This document shows positions 11,204 through 22,883 of a stretch of 64,000 nucleotides of DNA, piece after piece. Each line of letters opens with the position of its first letter. Positions within the stretch are counted from its first letter, which is position 1. This DNA is from Oopsacas minuta (taxonomy: Eukaryota > Porifera > Hexactinellida > Lyssacinosida > Leucopsacidae). The notes below the pieces were generated by a model, which had not been told where the DNA came from, did not search any database, and worked only from the letters and a program-made list of their open reading frames with translations. The translations under genes and the position numbers were made by a program. The stretch lies in contig JAKMXF010000122.1 in the NCBI GenBank assembly GCA_024704765.1, forward strand, positions 1-64,000, written 5' to 3'.

Positions 11204-12055
11204 ATGGCCACAGCTATTACTATAGAAACGGAGAGAGGGAAAACTGGAATTGATTACACAAGCAAGATACAACCTCTGGTGTGTTCTACTAAGAGAGGAG
11301 ATGGGAATGGTGAACTTAACTGTTCATTTTGTATTACAGTTGACAAGATGACTGGAAATATTTATTTAACGGATTGTCCCAAAAACTGTGTTAAAGTATT
11401 TGACAGTACTGCTAAGTATATTTTCGAATTTGGTGACAGTAATGGTGAAGGTAAGATGTCGTATCCAAGAAGTTTAGCTATTTGTAGGAGTAGGATTCTA
11501 ATTACTCATCACCACGGTATACTGAATTATAATCTTGATGGTGAATTTATTTCTAGAATTGGTATGCATGGAAACGGAGAGTTAGAATTCAACTGTCCTT
11601 GGGGTATAGCAATCAATGAATCTAGTGACGATATTTACATTTGTGATTATGTTAACGATCGAATTCAAATACTCTTAAAAGATTTCCAATTCAAATCACA
11701 AATTGGTTCATTCAACCACCCTTATGATGTTAAACTATCTCAAGAATTCATTTATGTGTTAAATAACTCTAATCCTTGTATCCATCTATTCAATCATAAC
11801 CACATACTCTTGAAGAGTGTAATTTCACGAGGACAAGGAAATCAGGTCATTAATCCATACTCATTCTATATTGACAATTCTAACTACATTCTAATTTCTG
11901 ATTATGGCTCTAATTCTATTTCTATCTTCAATCCTGTATTCCAATCATTTCACAATATTCCAGTATTCAAGAATCCAATAGCAATAACAGTAGACAATCA
12001 TGATAGAGTTATAGTAGTGAGTTGTCATACTGGTAACTGTTTACAGATATTTTGA
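11204..12055 (+). CDS. NHL-repeat beta-propeller protein, block 1 gene 2
   Basis: This is an intact 283-residue protein made almost entirely of six NHL-type blades and ending in CLQIF. Typical blade pattern: ITVDKMTGNIYLTDC then VKVFDS (blade 1), INESSDDIYICDYVNDRIQI (blade 3), DNSNYILISDYGSNSISIF (blade 5). There is no RING, B-box or coiled coil, so it is not a TRIM protein; NHL propellers of this kind usually bind RNA or protein. I chose the ATG at 11204 (MATAITIETERGKTGIDY) because it is shared by all family members and lies 5 bases after a TTTAG acceptor-like site. An upstream in-frame ATG at 11120 would add a 28-residue hydrophobic leader (MYTHLLLLLYSPICANLSYS...). The paralogue at 31415 is intact as well. 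Specific function unknown. Confidence 0.85.
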   Translation: MATAITIETERGKTGIDYTSKIQPLVCSTKRGDGNGELNCSFCITVDKMTGNIYLTDCPKNCVKVFDSTAKYIFEFGDSNGEGKMSYPRSLAICRSRILITHHHGILNYNLDGEFISRIGMHGNGELEFNCPWGIAINESSDDIYICDYVNDRIQILLKDFQFKSQIGSFNHPYDVKLSQEFIYVLNNSNPCIHLFNHNHILLKSVISRGQGNQVINPYSFYIDNSNYILISDYGSNSISIFNPVFQSFHNIPVFKNPIAITVDNHDRVIVVSCHTGNCLQIF

Positions 12056-13149
12056 TATACAACTCTATCTATGTATTTGTGTTCTTATTTCTTTTCTCAT
12101 TTAAATTATTTCTTTGCTTATTTATTCATTACTTCTTCCAGTATTATTTCTTTATTATTGTAATTCTTCAATTATACTTTTCTTCATTCTTTATTTCATC
12201 TTCATGTGTTTTGGCGGGTCTTTCCTCTAAGTTTTAGAATATTGCGTATAAGACCACTGTTACCCAAATTTTCATTTATTTCAGGTTCACCTGAGCATTT
12301 TGGCGTGTGGAATTTCATTATCAGGAGCCTTTTGCCCGTTACTTCACGATGAACTCTGCTCATTTCGCCTCGAGGTATCCATTATTCTCCAAATTGACGC
12401 CCCTTTGAGTATTATAATATAGATATATTTCGAACAATGTATTTCACAAATATACGTATATGTCATCTGTATTATTGAAATATTTTATAGATCACCCCCT
12501 TTCTAGTCGTTGAGGGCAAGTATCCACGGATATTTTGAGATGTATAATTTGTTTACTTTTTATCATTATTCCAATAGTATGATAATTGGGTTCAGCATCT
12601 TCGATAGTTATATTGAATTCTATTTACTTCCTTGATAAAAACGATAAATATTTAGTTATGGAACAATTTCTAAACTGCATTCCGTAAATCCTTTCCTTGA
12701 TAACAGACAAAGAAACTAACAGACAGACAACATTTGGTATGTATTACTATAGATTATATAATTAATCTTGAATCGAAGTTTATGAGATCCAATATAATCT
12801 CGGTGCTTATAAACTCAAACATTGCAAGATATCAGAGTGATTATTTGAACTGGACATCACATTCAAAGAGCAAACTTGCGAAAGGAGCTGTGAATTGATT
12901 TGAAAACTTGATCTCAGAGGAATCTATCAAGAAATGGGGATTAGGGATATTATGAAAGTAAATTCCACCTCAGGGGCCATTTTTGAAAGAATTTGGAGAA
13001 CTGACTGAACTTAGATAAGTGGAGTAGTGCTAACATCGTCCAGATAGTGCAGTGGCGATATTAGACTTCGTTCTCATTTGGAGTGTGATAGAGATTGATA
13101 TAGTTATTGATAGAAATTTGAATATGTTTGATACTGGTGGCCAATTAAA

Positions 13150-13300
13150 AGATGTAGAACTTAAGTCGAAAGCTGTTTACACAAATAGTCGTTCCCTGTG
13201 CAACAAAATGGATGAATTTGAGCAGATGATAGCGGCGGAGGAGATAGATTAGTATCAGTTACCGAGACCTGGTTAATACTAATTCCAAATTGAAGATAAC
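13150..13300 (+). mobile_element. Non-LTR retrotransposon endonuclease fragment
   Basis: The translation gives YTNSRSLCNKMDEFEQMIA and, after a small frameshift near 13245, SVTETWL. This matches the N-terminal part of apurinic-type endonucleases of CR1/Jockey-like LINEs (YTNARSL...TETWL pattern). Only about 50 residues remain; no reverse transcriptase was found nearby. Confidence 0.65.
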
Positions 13301-13619
13301 TGGATATGCGCAAAGACAAATATCTACAGATTTTCTGATATAAATCTTGTCTAATGTATGTACTTCTGAGTATCCATATTTATACTTTGGAGTTCATTAA
13401 TGCTAATTAGGTAATGAGTTATGATTCTGGTAAGCTTAGATAAATATATAATAATAATCCCACGAAGAGACACTTATGTATAGAGACATTTGTGTACAGA
13501 TTTTCTGGGGAAATGCTTATATATATGTCTAAGATTACAGCTCCCTTTAACTCGGCGAATTGCACACCAGTAGAATCTTTCATTTGTGATAATAAATGGA
13601 ATTCTTTTCTTGTACACAT

Positions 13620-13727
13620 ATGCTGTCAACATCGTCATCTCGACCCCTCAGAGGAAATTAAATTCTGTTCGAGCTAACCAATGTTCGACTTAACGGGCAT
13701 TCGAGATAGCGGATGTTGACTGTAGTA
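13620..13727. mobile_element. Short pogo-like MITE
   Basis: The ends are inverted: CTGTCAACATCGTCATCTCGA on the left and, reverse-complemented from the right, CAGTCAACATCCGCTATCTC. The right end is followed by TA. The interior is also near-palindromic (TTCGAGCTAACC, GTTCGACTTAACGGGC). A related end lies at about 54780-54835. Confidence 0.6.
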
Positions 13728-13956
13728 TAATCATTTTCTTGGTTTTAGTGAAAAATATGATTATATTGCTAAGAGAAAGACTCAAGTTTTACTTGAACCC
13801 TAAGTCCAAATTCCAAAGATTCCAGATCTATTCAAGACATAAAATCAAATATATTTCATAGTCTCTATCCAGTGCTTTGATTGCTATCTAAGTATCTACG
13901 TAGGCAGATATATTTCTGCGTATTTTTCGCTTACATTTGGTTACTCGTCAGGTAAT

Positions 13957-16728
13957 CAGTGGCGTCGTGCTCTATGGCCCCCCACAAATTTCATAAGCCG
14001 CCTCCAGATAATTTATTTCTCCCTATCGACTAATGCTTTTCGCTTTTGGTCTTGATGCATACTACTGATAGTTACATCATGTACATAGGCCAACCCTTAA
14101 TTTTTTGTTTTATATATCAATTTAGAACATTATTTGATTCTTTTTTCCTAACTTTCGTATATTGTTATTATCTTTTGTTCGTCAATAAATTTGGATAAAT
14201 ATTTTCACCCTTTGTCACCATGTTCTCCTCCAATTATCCAATCAAGTGATTACTTCTACAGTTGCAGTAGCCACTAATAGTTCTATAGAATCTGAGACTT
14301 CGTTTGTGAATTACTCGTTGTTGAACGATGCTATGGGACAAGAATTTGTAATTCCAGTAGACAGATTACTTCGTGCTGAATACATCAAATATGGACCTAT
14401 ACGACTGAAACTACCAAATAACTCATACCCTCAGACATTATTTCATGGGAAAATGAGGGCTTTTCAGGCAAATTGGTATATTTCAAGACCCTGGTTAGAG
14501 TATAATCAGTATAATGATTCGGTTTTGTGCTTTCCCTGTCGTGTTTCGGTTCTGCAATAAATAAATATGATAGAACATTTGTGGAAGATGGATTTAGACA
14601 GTGGCCACATGCGTTAGAGAAAAATAGAGGATTCGATAAACATTCAAAAAGTGAAAATCATTCCATGTGCATGGAAAAATGGACTAGTTATTTACATGAA
14701 ACTCCGGTAGATGTTCTCATCAGCGAAAATATGAAGAAAGCATTATCTCTTGCGAATAAAGAAAGGCAATCAAGAAAAGATATTGTTTATCTCCTGATTG
14801 ATGTAGTTATTACATTAGCTCAATTGAACTTGCCTTTTCGTGGTCATAATGAAGGAGAAGTGTCTACGAATAAAGTTGTTTTCAAGGGAATTGTCGAATT
14901 TATTTCTCGTTATCACCCACCTTTAATGATTCATTTACAAAAGGGACAAGAAATCCAAAAGGTTATCCCAGTTATTTATCACCTACTTCTCAGAATGAAA
15001 TGATTCAGTATAGTGCCGAAATCTTGAGGGAAGATATTATTGAAAATATTCAAATAGCTCACTTTTTTTTCAATTTGTTTAGATACTACTCCAGATATAG
15101 CTAAGGAAAGATCAGTTATCTATTGTAGTAAGATATGTCAATATAAATGGTGAAATAATTGAATCTCTACTTGACTTGATTGATGTGGCGAATTGTACAG
15201 CTGTAGGGTTAGTGACAACTATTGTTGAAGTTTTCAGTAAGCACGGATAATTGATCGAATCATTACGTGGTCAAGGTTATGGTAGATGTACAACAATGGC
15301 TGGTAGATATAATGGAGTCCAAAATTTAATTAAAGTAAAGAACTCTAAAGCCTATTTTGTACATTGTTATGCGCATCGGTTAAACCTAGTTATTGTTGAT
15401 ACTTGTAAACGCAATGTGATCACTAGAAATTTCTTTGGAATAATGCAAAAGCTGTACGCATTTATTGAGGGTAGCACAAAGAGACATGGGTTATTTATAA
15501 ATATCCAGGAAATGCTATGCCAGTCAAGGTGAAGGGAAGAAAATAGGCACACTTAAATCACTAAGCGATACTAGATGGTCTTCCCGTGCAGAGGCATGCC
15601 AAGTTTTGCTTGAAAATATTAGTGTTCTTCTAAAAGTTCTAGATTCTATTATATACGATGGTAAATATGATTCTGGTATAGCGTCAGATGCTTTCTCTCT
15701 ATCAAAATGTATAGATTTCCAATTTTGTCTATGTTTAGTTACCTTTACAGATATCCTCAAATTGTGTAATATCATTTCAAAATATCTTCAAAATGAAGTT
15801 CTTAACATATCATCAGCAAGTCTACATATTGAATCTTTAATTAGTACATTACAAGGATATACAACTGAAGCATATTTTGATCAATTATTATATTTACAAG
15901 CTGAAAAAATTGCTGAGAATATTGGCGTCACATATAGTGAACCACGTCACAGGAAGGTACCTACAAGGTTGGATGATAGTGAACACCATGTACCAATAGT
16001 GTTAACTGGAAAAGATCGTATGAAAGCGCAATTCTTTAATGATGTGATAGAGTTGATTAAAGAAGCGCTTCAGAGTAGATTCTCACATGAAACCATGCCT
16101 CTTCTCAAATCTAATGAATGCTTAAATCCCCCTAAAGCTGAAAATATACAAATTTAAGAGTACTATCAAGTTATTATATTGGCGACTTCGATGCAGATTT
16201 AATAGAATATGAATACAAACTTCTTGCGAAATCAATTGAATTATCCAATATCGGGAAAATTGGAATTCATAAACTTTATCTTTATATGGTCAAAGAAGGG
16301 ATAGCGAAATTATATCCCAATTTGAACATTCTATATAGATTGATTCTTACACTACCAGTGACATCCTCCGCATGTGAACGTTCTTTTTCAACATTAAAGC
16401 TTATTATGACTCGATTACGTAGCACGATGTGCGAAGACAGGTTAAGTAATTTACTGTTATTGTCCGTTGAATCTAACAGAATGAAATCAATCCCTAAAAC
16501 ATTTGAGAAGATTCACGAGAGATTTTGGAATGCTCCCAGGAAATAGTGTATATCAGTACTGACCTTATGAACACTAATTTACAAATATAATAGTATTTAC
16601 CATAGATTACTTGAAATATAGTTTGAACCAAAGAGAGTACTAGTACTTTTATTATGATATTATAACTCTTTTGGGATGTATTATTGATTCTGTGCCTCCC
16701 CAGAAATTTTCCAAGCAGGACGTCACTG
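13957..16728 (+). mobile_element. hAT transposon 1 with perfect 8-bp target duplication
   Basis: The 2772-bp element starts CAGTGGCGTC and ends GACGTCACTG (inverted tips, one mismatch in the first 10 bases). It is flanked by a perfect 8-bp direct repeat, CAGGTAAT, at 13949-13956 and 16729-16736, the target-site duplication size of hAT elements. It encloses the broken transposase at 14246-16546. The perfect duplication suggests the insertion is not ancient even though the gene is dead. Confidence 0.93.
14246..16546 (+). pseudogene. hAT transposase pseudogene (ZMYM1/DUF4371-like)
   Basis: Fragments in shifting frames cover a whole hAT transposase. N-terminal TTF/zinc-finger-like region: FQANWYISRPWLEYNQY and CFPCR. 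Central region: RGQGYGRCTTMAGRYNGVQ and VHCYAHRLNLVIVD. C-terminal dimerisation domain: LPVTSSACERSFSTLKLIMTRLRS. Breaks: a frameshift near 14545, several stops between 15003 and 15250, a stop at 15530, and frame changes near 15600 and 16160. The usual GYDGA motif reads GYGRC, so the catalytic Asp is lost as well. It is closest in style to proteins annotated ZMYM1-like or DUF4371. Non-functional. Confidence 0.9.
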
Positions 16729-16736
16729 CAGGTAAT

Positions 16737-18884
16737 GGAGTAAATCTTGTCTTAGAATCCTTATTGGTTCAAGAATAAGTTGGTAGTAATCCTTACTCTA
16801 CTCAATTGATGTTGGTATAGAGTACTTTTAGATATTTTTCAACCCGTTAACTACTTTAATATTTAATTTATGAGAATAATTACAACTGAACAATCGAATA
16901 ATTAGCAAAATGTCGGACTTCCCGTTCGTTTAGTTCCATTTAGCCGCTGTTCTGCAATAATCTGGAAAGTATATTGACAACTCATAAATCTCAGAATATG
17001 TACAAGAGAATGCAGTAGTATCACATTACGTATAGCAGGAATTATATAACTTGATACGTGAGATACGTAATATAATGTCTGACTATTGTGGATAGAATTA
17101 CCTACCATGGATTACTTAAAGTGCATTTTGTAATTCACCCATAATTGTAACATGCAAAATTGACATCTTCTGAATTGCTGAAATTCTGTATAATCACTTC
17201 TCCTATATAGGTACAGTGGCGTAGCCAGCCTTGAGTGATTGCCAGGGCACAAGGTAAGATTGGATTTAGATCACACATACATTGTATGCCATAATACGAA
17301 TTGAAATGATATTAATGAATATATTATTGAGCGGATAGAAACACAACAAAACGGATTATTTATAAGTAGAACTAATTCGCTTCAAGCAGTTAAAAAGACA
17401 TTTTAAACAATATAGTCCGAGATTATGTCCCCCAACCTTTCTTTATTTAGGATTTTACATTTTTCTCTTCTTCTGCAATTCTGTTTCATCACTGATTAGC
17501 CTTGATGATTAACATTTGCTTTCACCTGGATGCTGGAGTCATTCTTCAGAGGAGCCATATATACTAGTATTCAGATTACCCTCAAACTCTGAACTTAGAA
17601 AACATTGTCATCACTGAAATGAATATGCTTCAACCTGGTGGCTCACTCTTTGAATTGTTTAATATTTTCCCACCCAACAACTCTACTTAGTCTTTATGGA
17701 ACTATAGGCTTAGAGTGTGAGTTGCAAACATATTTGAAGACTTCTACTGCTAATTTCAATAACCAATAACCAAGAAAGGAATATTACATTACATATGGAT
17801 GAAATACATGTCCAATCAGAGTTTTCTTACACAGGTGGAAGAATACTAACTTGATCAAAATTCTGTCGCTAAAACAGCCCCCACCGATTAACAGCCAGAT
17901 CTTGGTGGCCATCTAGCCTTGAAAGACAGAATGTCAATTTAGCACTTCGAATATTTGACGACTCAACCGCTGTAGCTTTAACAGTCTATGCTTTGTTGCC
18001 CTAGCATTTCTTATTTCTATATTTATACAATTTTTGTTGTAGTGTAAAATATGATTACCTTCCATCTACCATTTGGTACGACTATTGTCAAAAACAAATG
18101 TATTACAGGACCGTAGGAGCCGGTGCGGCAGGTGCGACGCTCGCCCACCAATAATTCAGAATTTCTATTATTATAACGGTCAGATGTGATCAATGCCGCA
18201 CCAATACAATGTAACTTGCCGTACCAATATTTTTTGCTTCCTACGGCCCTGTATTAATCTCAACCTATCATATTCAATGTATGCACTTTAAGTGTAATCC
18301 ATGATCCAAATGAACAGTCAGGCCTTATATTACTTAGGCCACGCTTGATGTAATTTTGATTTTATAACTTCTGTCACTATTATTCGGTTCCAATACTTTT
18401 TTTTTGAAAGATTTACAACCTCCCAGAATTAACCAAATACGGTTGCAAAGGTATTTCCTTCCACGAATATTTCCAAGAAAGCTATATGTCAGTTGAGCTC
18501 CCAAAATATTACTTACGATGATAATACATTTCAGTTTCTTGAATTCGCGGAATACAGGCTATCAAGAAGTTTATTATGTATACTGTTAACGGCCAACACA
18601 AAATTTGCCCTAAAGCGAAGTAACAGTATGTGTATTTAAGAAGTCCGTGACAATACTAAGGTAAATTCTCGTAGTATAAGAACATGTCATATATAATGAT
18701 AGGAAATTGACCGCTGGTATCGATCTCGGTATTGAACTGACAAATTTTGGTTAGATTATCGATGGATGAATTTTGGGCGAACTGCCTCATATGACATGCA
18801 TGTATACACTTCTCCTGCTACTATAGTATCCCACAATCTGAGCTCATTTCAGTTATACTAACTCTTTCTATCAATTTAGCAGCA
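16737..18884. other. Spacer before third NHL gene of block 1
   Basis: From about 17085 it matches block 2 (32330-38365). It preserves the empty target site of hAT 2 (single CCATGGAT at 17105-17112) and of the Tc1 element (single TA at 17322-17323). A lone hAT-type tip CAGTGGCGTAGCC occurs at 17217 in both copies without a partner. No gene is seen. Confidence 0.6.
18107..18251. mobile_element. 145-bp MITE, copy in block 1
   Basis: The inverted ends are CAGGACCGTAGGAGC and, reverse-complemented, CAGGGCCGTAGGAAGC, with TATTA directly on both sides (18102-18106, 18252-18256). The identical element is at 37612-37756, so it inserted before the block duplication. The tips look hAT-like, but the flanking repeat is 5 bp, so the superfamily is unsure. 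Confidence 0.6.
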
Positions 18885-19720
18885 ATGGCCACAGCTATTA
18901 CTATTGAAACAGAGAGAGTGAAAACTGGAATCGATTACACAAGCAAGATAAAACCTCTGGTATGTGCTACTAAGAGAGGAGAAGGAAATGATGAACTTTA
19001 CTGTCCACTTGGTGTTACAGTTGAAAAGATGACCGGAGATATTTTTATAACAGATTGTTACAATAACAGTGTTAAAGTATTTAACAGCACTGCTAGTATA
19101 TATTCAAATTTGGTGACAATAATTGTGAAGGAAAGATGTACCATCCAAGAAGCTTAGTTATTTGTAGGAGTAGGATTCTAATTACTCATAACCACGGTAT
19201 ATTGAATTATTCTCTTGATGGTGAATATATTTCTAGAATTGGTAAACAGGGAAAAGGAAAATTAGAATTCAACTGTCCTTGGGGTATAGCAATCAATGAA
19301 TCTAATGATGATATTTATATTTGTGATTATTCTAACAATCGAATTCAAATACTCTCAAAAGATTTCCAATTCAAATCACAATTTGGTTCATTCAAATACC
19401 CTCATGATGTTAAACTATCTAAAGAATACATTTATGTGTTAAATAACTCTAATCCTTGTATCCATCTATTCAATCATAACTACATACTCTTGAAGAGTGT
19501 AATTTCACTAGGACAAGGAAATCAGGTCATTAATCCCCTATCTTTTTTTATTGACAATTCTAACAACATTTTAATTGTTGACTATTCTTCTAATTCTATT
19601 TCTATCTTAAATCCTGAATTGCAATCAATTCACAATATTCCAACAGCAGTAACAGTAGACAATCCTGATAGAGTTATAGTAGTGTGTAATCATACTGTAA
19701 ACTGTCTACAGATATTTTGA
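18885..19720 (+). pseudogene. NHL beta-propeller gene, block 1 gene 3 (frameshifted)
   Basis: It starts MATAITIETERVKTGIDY like its relatives. One A is missing near 19093 (GCTAGTATAT where relatives have GCTAAGTATAT), which shifts the frame and stops at 19155-19157 after 90 codons. The correct frame resumes and runs unbroken to CLQIF at 19720. It also lacks five residues in the last blade (HNIPTAVTVDN against HNIPVFKNPIAITVDN in the gene at 11204). The rest is typical six-blade NHL sequence. If the 1-nt loss were a sequencing error, the gene would be intact. Its block 2 counterpart at 38366 is broken at other positions. Confidence 0.85.
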
Positions 19721-19874
19721 TATGACACTCTATCTATGTGTGTATTTCTATATTTCATTTTATTTATTTTGCTCTCTTTAATTGTTCCTTTTCACTAATT
19801 AGATTTAATATTTCCTTTTCTCCTTTGTATGTGTTATTTCCATTTTGATTTCATTGGTTAGTATTTTGCCTATA

Positions 19875-19941
19875 AGTAGGTAGGTAGGTAGGTAGGTAGG
19901 TAGGTAGGTAGGTAGGTAGGTAGGTAGGTAGGTAGGTAGGT
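19875..19941. repeat. (TAGG)n microsatellite
   Basis: About 16 uninterrupted copies of the tetranucleotide TAGG lie about 150 bases after the NHL pseudogene. The 67-codon reading frame on the other strand is only this repeat translated. Confidence 0.95.
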
Positions 19942-19959
19942 GTGTATATATATTTGTAT

Positions 19960-21135
19960 GTCCACAATTGATTTAAGAGACTGGAGGACCCACAAGCAGG
20001 GACGGACTGGCTAAATAATTCGGCCAAGGAAAATCTTAAACCGGCCGACTTCACTAAAAATAGAAACTGAAAGTCTAATATATCTTGGTGATTTGTTTAG
20101 AATTGATTGAGGAACTGGTAAGAGCTAGAGACTAGTTATTTATCATGTGTGTAGAATTTGATAAAATTCTAAGATCTAAATGAGATGTCTTGCCCATGCA
20201 GATATGAGGGTATATGTCTTTATCAATTGGAATAGTCTTGCCCTATCAAATTTTACTCTAACATGTGCTAATTAGAATGCACAAAATGCCGAGGTTGCGA
20301 CCTCTACAGTAGCCCAGACAGCCAGATAAGGATTACGTAAATATAATTTGGAAAAATAGATTACCGAAATATATAGACAATCGGAAACAAGCAAAACAAT
20401 CTTTATAGTGAGCAGACCTTGAATTACTCCTATATTTATCGTAGTTTAACAGATGTTCTATGATGTTTTGGTAATTCTTCCACTGCACAGAAGGGTTTCT
20501 AAGGAGCTCACTGGCCCATCGACCATGGGACACCACAGGAAATCTCCCGTTTTCCTCGTAGGCCAGTCCGTCCCTGCCCATAGGGCTGATTTTAGGATAC
20601 AGGGGTATTTTTAGCTTTCTCGGACAAAATTCACGCCTATGACAAATTATGACGTTATTGTCACATTTTGGATTTTCCAAAATCACATTATTAACCACTT
20701 CTCAGCCAATATACATGATAGAAGTTTAAAATTTGAATCACAGGTATCTCTCAATGTGCCAAATGTTATGTCATCATGATTCTGACCAATAGCTAACTCG
20801 TCATAGGATTATTTTGTCATCATGAGTGTACAAAATATCAAAATTTTCCTAATTGCAAATTTCAGAATTTCTTAACACAGGGGGAAGAAGTGCCGCGATT
20901 ACTAACCCAAAGTGACGAAGCATCTCCAGTTTCAACACAGAAGGTCTTTGAATATTATATGGATGAACTATTGATAATATAATCCAAAAGTTTACATATT
21001 TTGTGAATTCGAGGTACCTAGTGGCGAGTATATTTTGTCGCGTTGCTACCAATAATACTATAAATCTAGCTGTAAAATACTTAAACTAACCAGTAACAGT
21101 AAGCTTTCGCACAGCGTCCTAGCAAGCGAAGCGCG
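19960..21135 (+). repeat. Dispersed repeat family X, copy 1 (split by hAT)
   Basis: About 550 bases of family sequence at 19960-19996 and 20577-21135. Shared landmarks with the other copies: AATTGATTTAAGAGACTGGA, AGCCAATATACATGATAGAA, TTTGAATCACAGGTAT, and a right end with TCCTAGCAAGCGAAGCGCGC. Other copies: 39320-39671 plus 41906-42030, 50995-51545, and reversed at 53925-54440. No coding capacity; class unknown. Confidence 0.7.
19997..20576. mobile_element. Non-autonomous hAT element inserted in repeat family X
   Basis: It has perfect 15-bp inverted tips, CAGGGACGGACTGGC. The flanks are CCCACAAG (19989-19996) and CCCATAGG (20577-20584), an 8-bp duplication with two transitions. The surrounding repeat (family X) is continuous in the copies at 50995 and 54430, which show the empty site. 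The interior has no transposase; the 121-codon minus-strand frame inside is probably spurious. Confidence 0.8.
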
Positions 21136-22474
21136 CTAGTGAAACTAGATAATGCCATAATTGGCTTATTCCATAATCAGCTAATAACGAGTTTCTATAA
21201 TTCTGAGGTTTTTCTCAAAGTCTTAACTGAATTTCCTACGTGTATGACAAATTTCTCAAGTAATGGCCTTTCTCTGAAATGCTCGTTATTTTATAACCTA
21301 TCCTCAGTAAATCCATCAATCTATGAATGGATTGTGTTCTCAGAAAATCTTTAGACACTGCCATTTCATGTAATACTTCCTCTAATAGCAGCCTCGCATA
21401 ATCGCAGGGGAAATTCTTTGAATTTATACATCCTTATTGGTCTTCGGGTTAGCCGATCTCACATATAGAGCTATGATTATATCAATATTTCATAACCATA
21501 AAGTATCTCCATTGGACACTAACTCTTAGTCAATAATTACAAATTACTTAGTTCTTATTACTAGTCAAAATGATCTATTGAATATTTAAAGTATATAGCT
21601 ATACTGGTTGCGCTAACTCTTGTATATTAGGTTACTAAATTTATCATCGCAGAAACCACTTTGCCTATTAACAGTGTTTACTTTATGTTGGTTATTAAAT
21701 TGTATGCAATCAAATAAGAAAGCATGAACCGTTTAGAATGTACACAAGATACACATAAATTCCCCAAGTGACTGCCATTAGTAAACTCGATAAATGGCCG
21801 AGGAAATAAACAATTTTGGTGATCCAGGGTGTCATACTGGGGGCTACAGGAGCATGAAATTGTACTACAGGCTATCGGATAGAGTTCACAAAATATGAAA
21901 ATTAGTATAGGAGGTTCATAGGGGATAAATGTTCGAACCAGCCTTGAAGGAAATACTAACGAAAGTTGCATCCGTATTTCTACAATAGTCGCTCCCATTC
22001 AGTTATAATGGAGCACATAATTGAGGTTAGCATTTATGGGTGGTTTATAAACTCCCACAGGACATAATACACAATTCTGTAGTCAATAATTATCCCTTTT
22101 CAAGAAATTATGGAAATTTGGTCAAAACACTTTACAACACTATGTAAGCAACAAAGAAGCAACAATTCTTAATTAGAGTATACACATATATTTAGTCAAT
22201 ATTAATGAAATAATCGGAACAACATATGAAGACGTGATGACATATTGATTTATAAGTATATTTGCTGAATATTTATTCGAAATAAATACGAAAATTAGAA
22301 ATATTCAAAATATGGAAGTTTTCGATGAGTGAATTTAACTAAGAGTCGTATTTTGAATTTAAGCCTTGCATTCACTAGAGTCATAATACCCTGGTATTAC
22401 CGAGGTATTGAGTTCCAAGAGAGACGATAACCGGGTTTTAGAAGTTGAAGAATAATCAACAACCCTAATTGTGT
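21136..22474. other. Spacer between the two NHL blocks
   Basis: No recognisable gene or transposon is seen. A 106-codon minus-strand frame at 21678-21998 lacks any known motif and has no homologue in the window. This segment is the junction between the duplicated blocks. Confidence 0.45.
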
Positions 22475-22883
22475 TATATTACATACTTCGAAGGCCTTTC
22501 AATTGACAAGTTCCAAAGCAATGTACTTCTAGAGCCTGTAGTATTGTATTATTCCATTTCTCTAATCACAACGATATATTTTGCAATTTGGACTGTACTG
22601 TTCGGATTAGCGAGGCTATAATGCACTGACTTTCCCAAAGAATGACATCTGGTCACCCTACTAGCACCCCATGTAACAAGTTCACTGTGCATTATGACAA
22701 AACCCAAATGAGTAACTTTTAAAAAGTTACAAGAAATTGTGAAATAATCGTCCTTTACATTTAACTGTCATACCATTTTCAACAACTATTATCACTAGTA
22801 ATTTTGTCGTATATGACCATGAGCTACATGTATGTCTACTGACTATTTGTATTAATTCATACTCGTATACATATTTAGCGATA

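Larger units (their letters stand above)
12056..13956. other. Spacer with repeat remnants between NHL gene 2 and hAT element
   Basis: It contains the shared NHL 3' flank (to about 12430), a family W member (about 12540-12780, matching 49260-49440 and the reverse strand of 26690-26860), a LINE endonuclease fragment, and a small MITE. No host gene is visible. This segment has no counterpart in block 2. Confidence 0.5.
6490..19745 (+). repeat. NHL gene block, copy 1 (segmental duplication)
   Basis: Three NHL genes (6909, 11204, 18885) with their flanks recur in the same order and orientation in copy 2 (about 22475-39250). Matching segments include 5' flanks of the first gene (6490-6908 with 22475-22883), its 3' flank (7749-10215 with 23757-25995), the region before the second gene (10320-11203 with 28740-31414, interrupted) and the region before the third gene (17085-18884 with 32330-38365, interrupted). 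The segment of about 12.2-17.08 kb, with one hAT element, has no equivalent in copy 2. Confidence 0.85.

Noticed and set aside
12052-12237. 61-codon hydrophobic frame after the NHL gene
   Set aside because: Low-complexity Phe/Leu translation of a T-rich 3' flank shared by several NHL copies.
17217-17245. Solitary hAT-like tip CAGTGGCGTAGCC
   Set aside because: Present in both blocks but no inverted partner or target duplication found; not called as an element.
19851-20054. 67-codon minus-strand frame
   Set aside because: Mostly translated TAGG microsatellite.
20333-20698. 121-codon minus-strand frame
   Set aside because: Mostly inside a non-autonomous hAT element and runs into repeat family X; no domain recognised.
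21678-21998. 106-codon minus-strand frame in the inter-block spacer
   Set aside because: No known motif, no paralogue in the window; not enough support for a gene.
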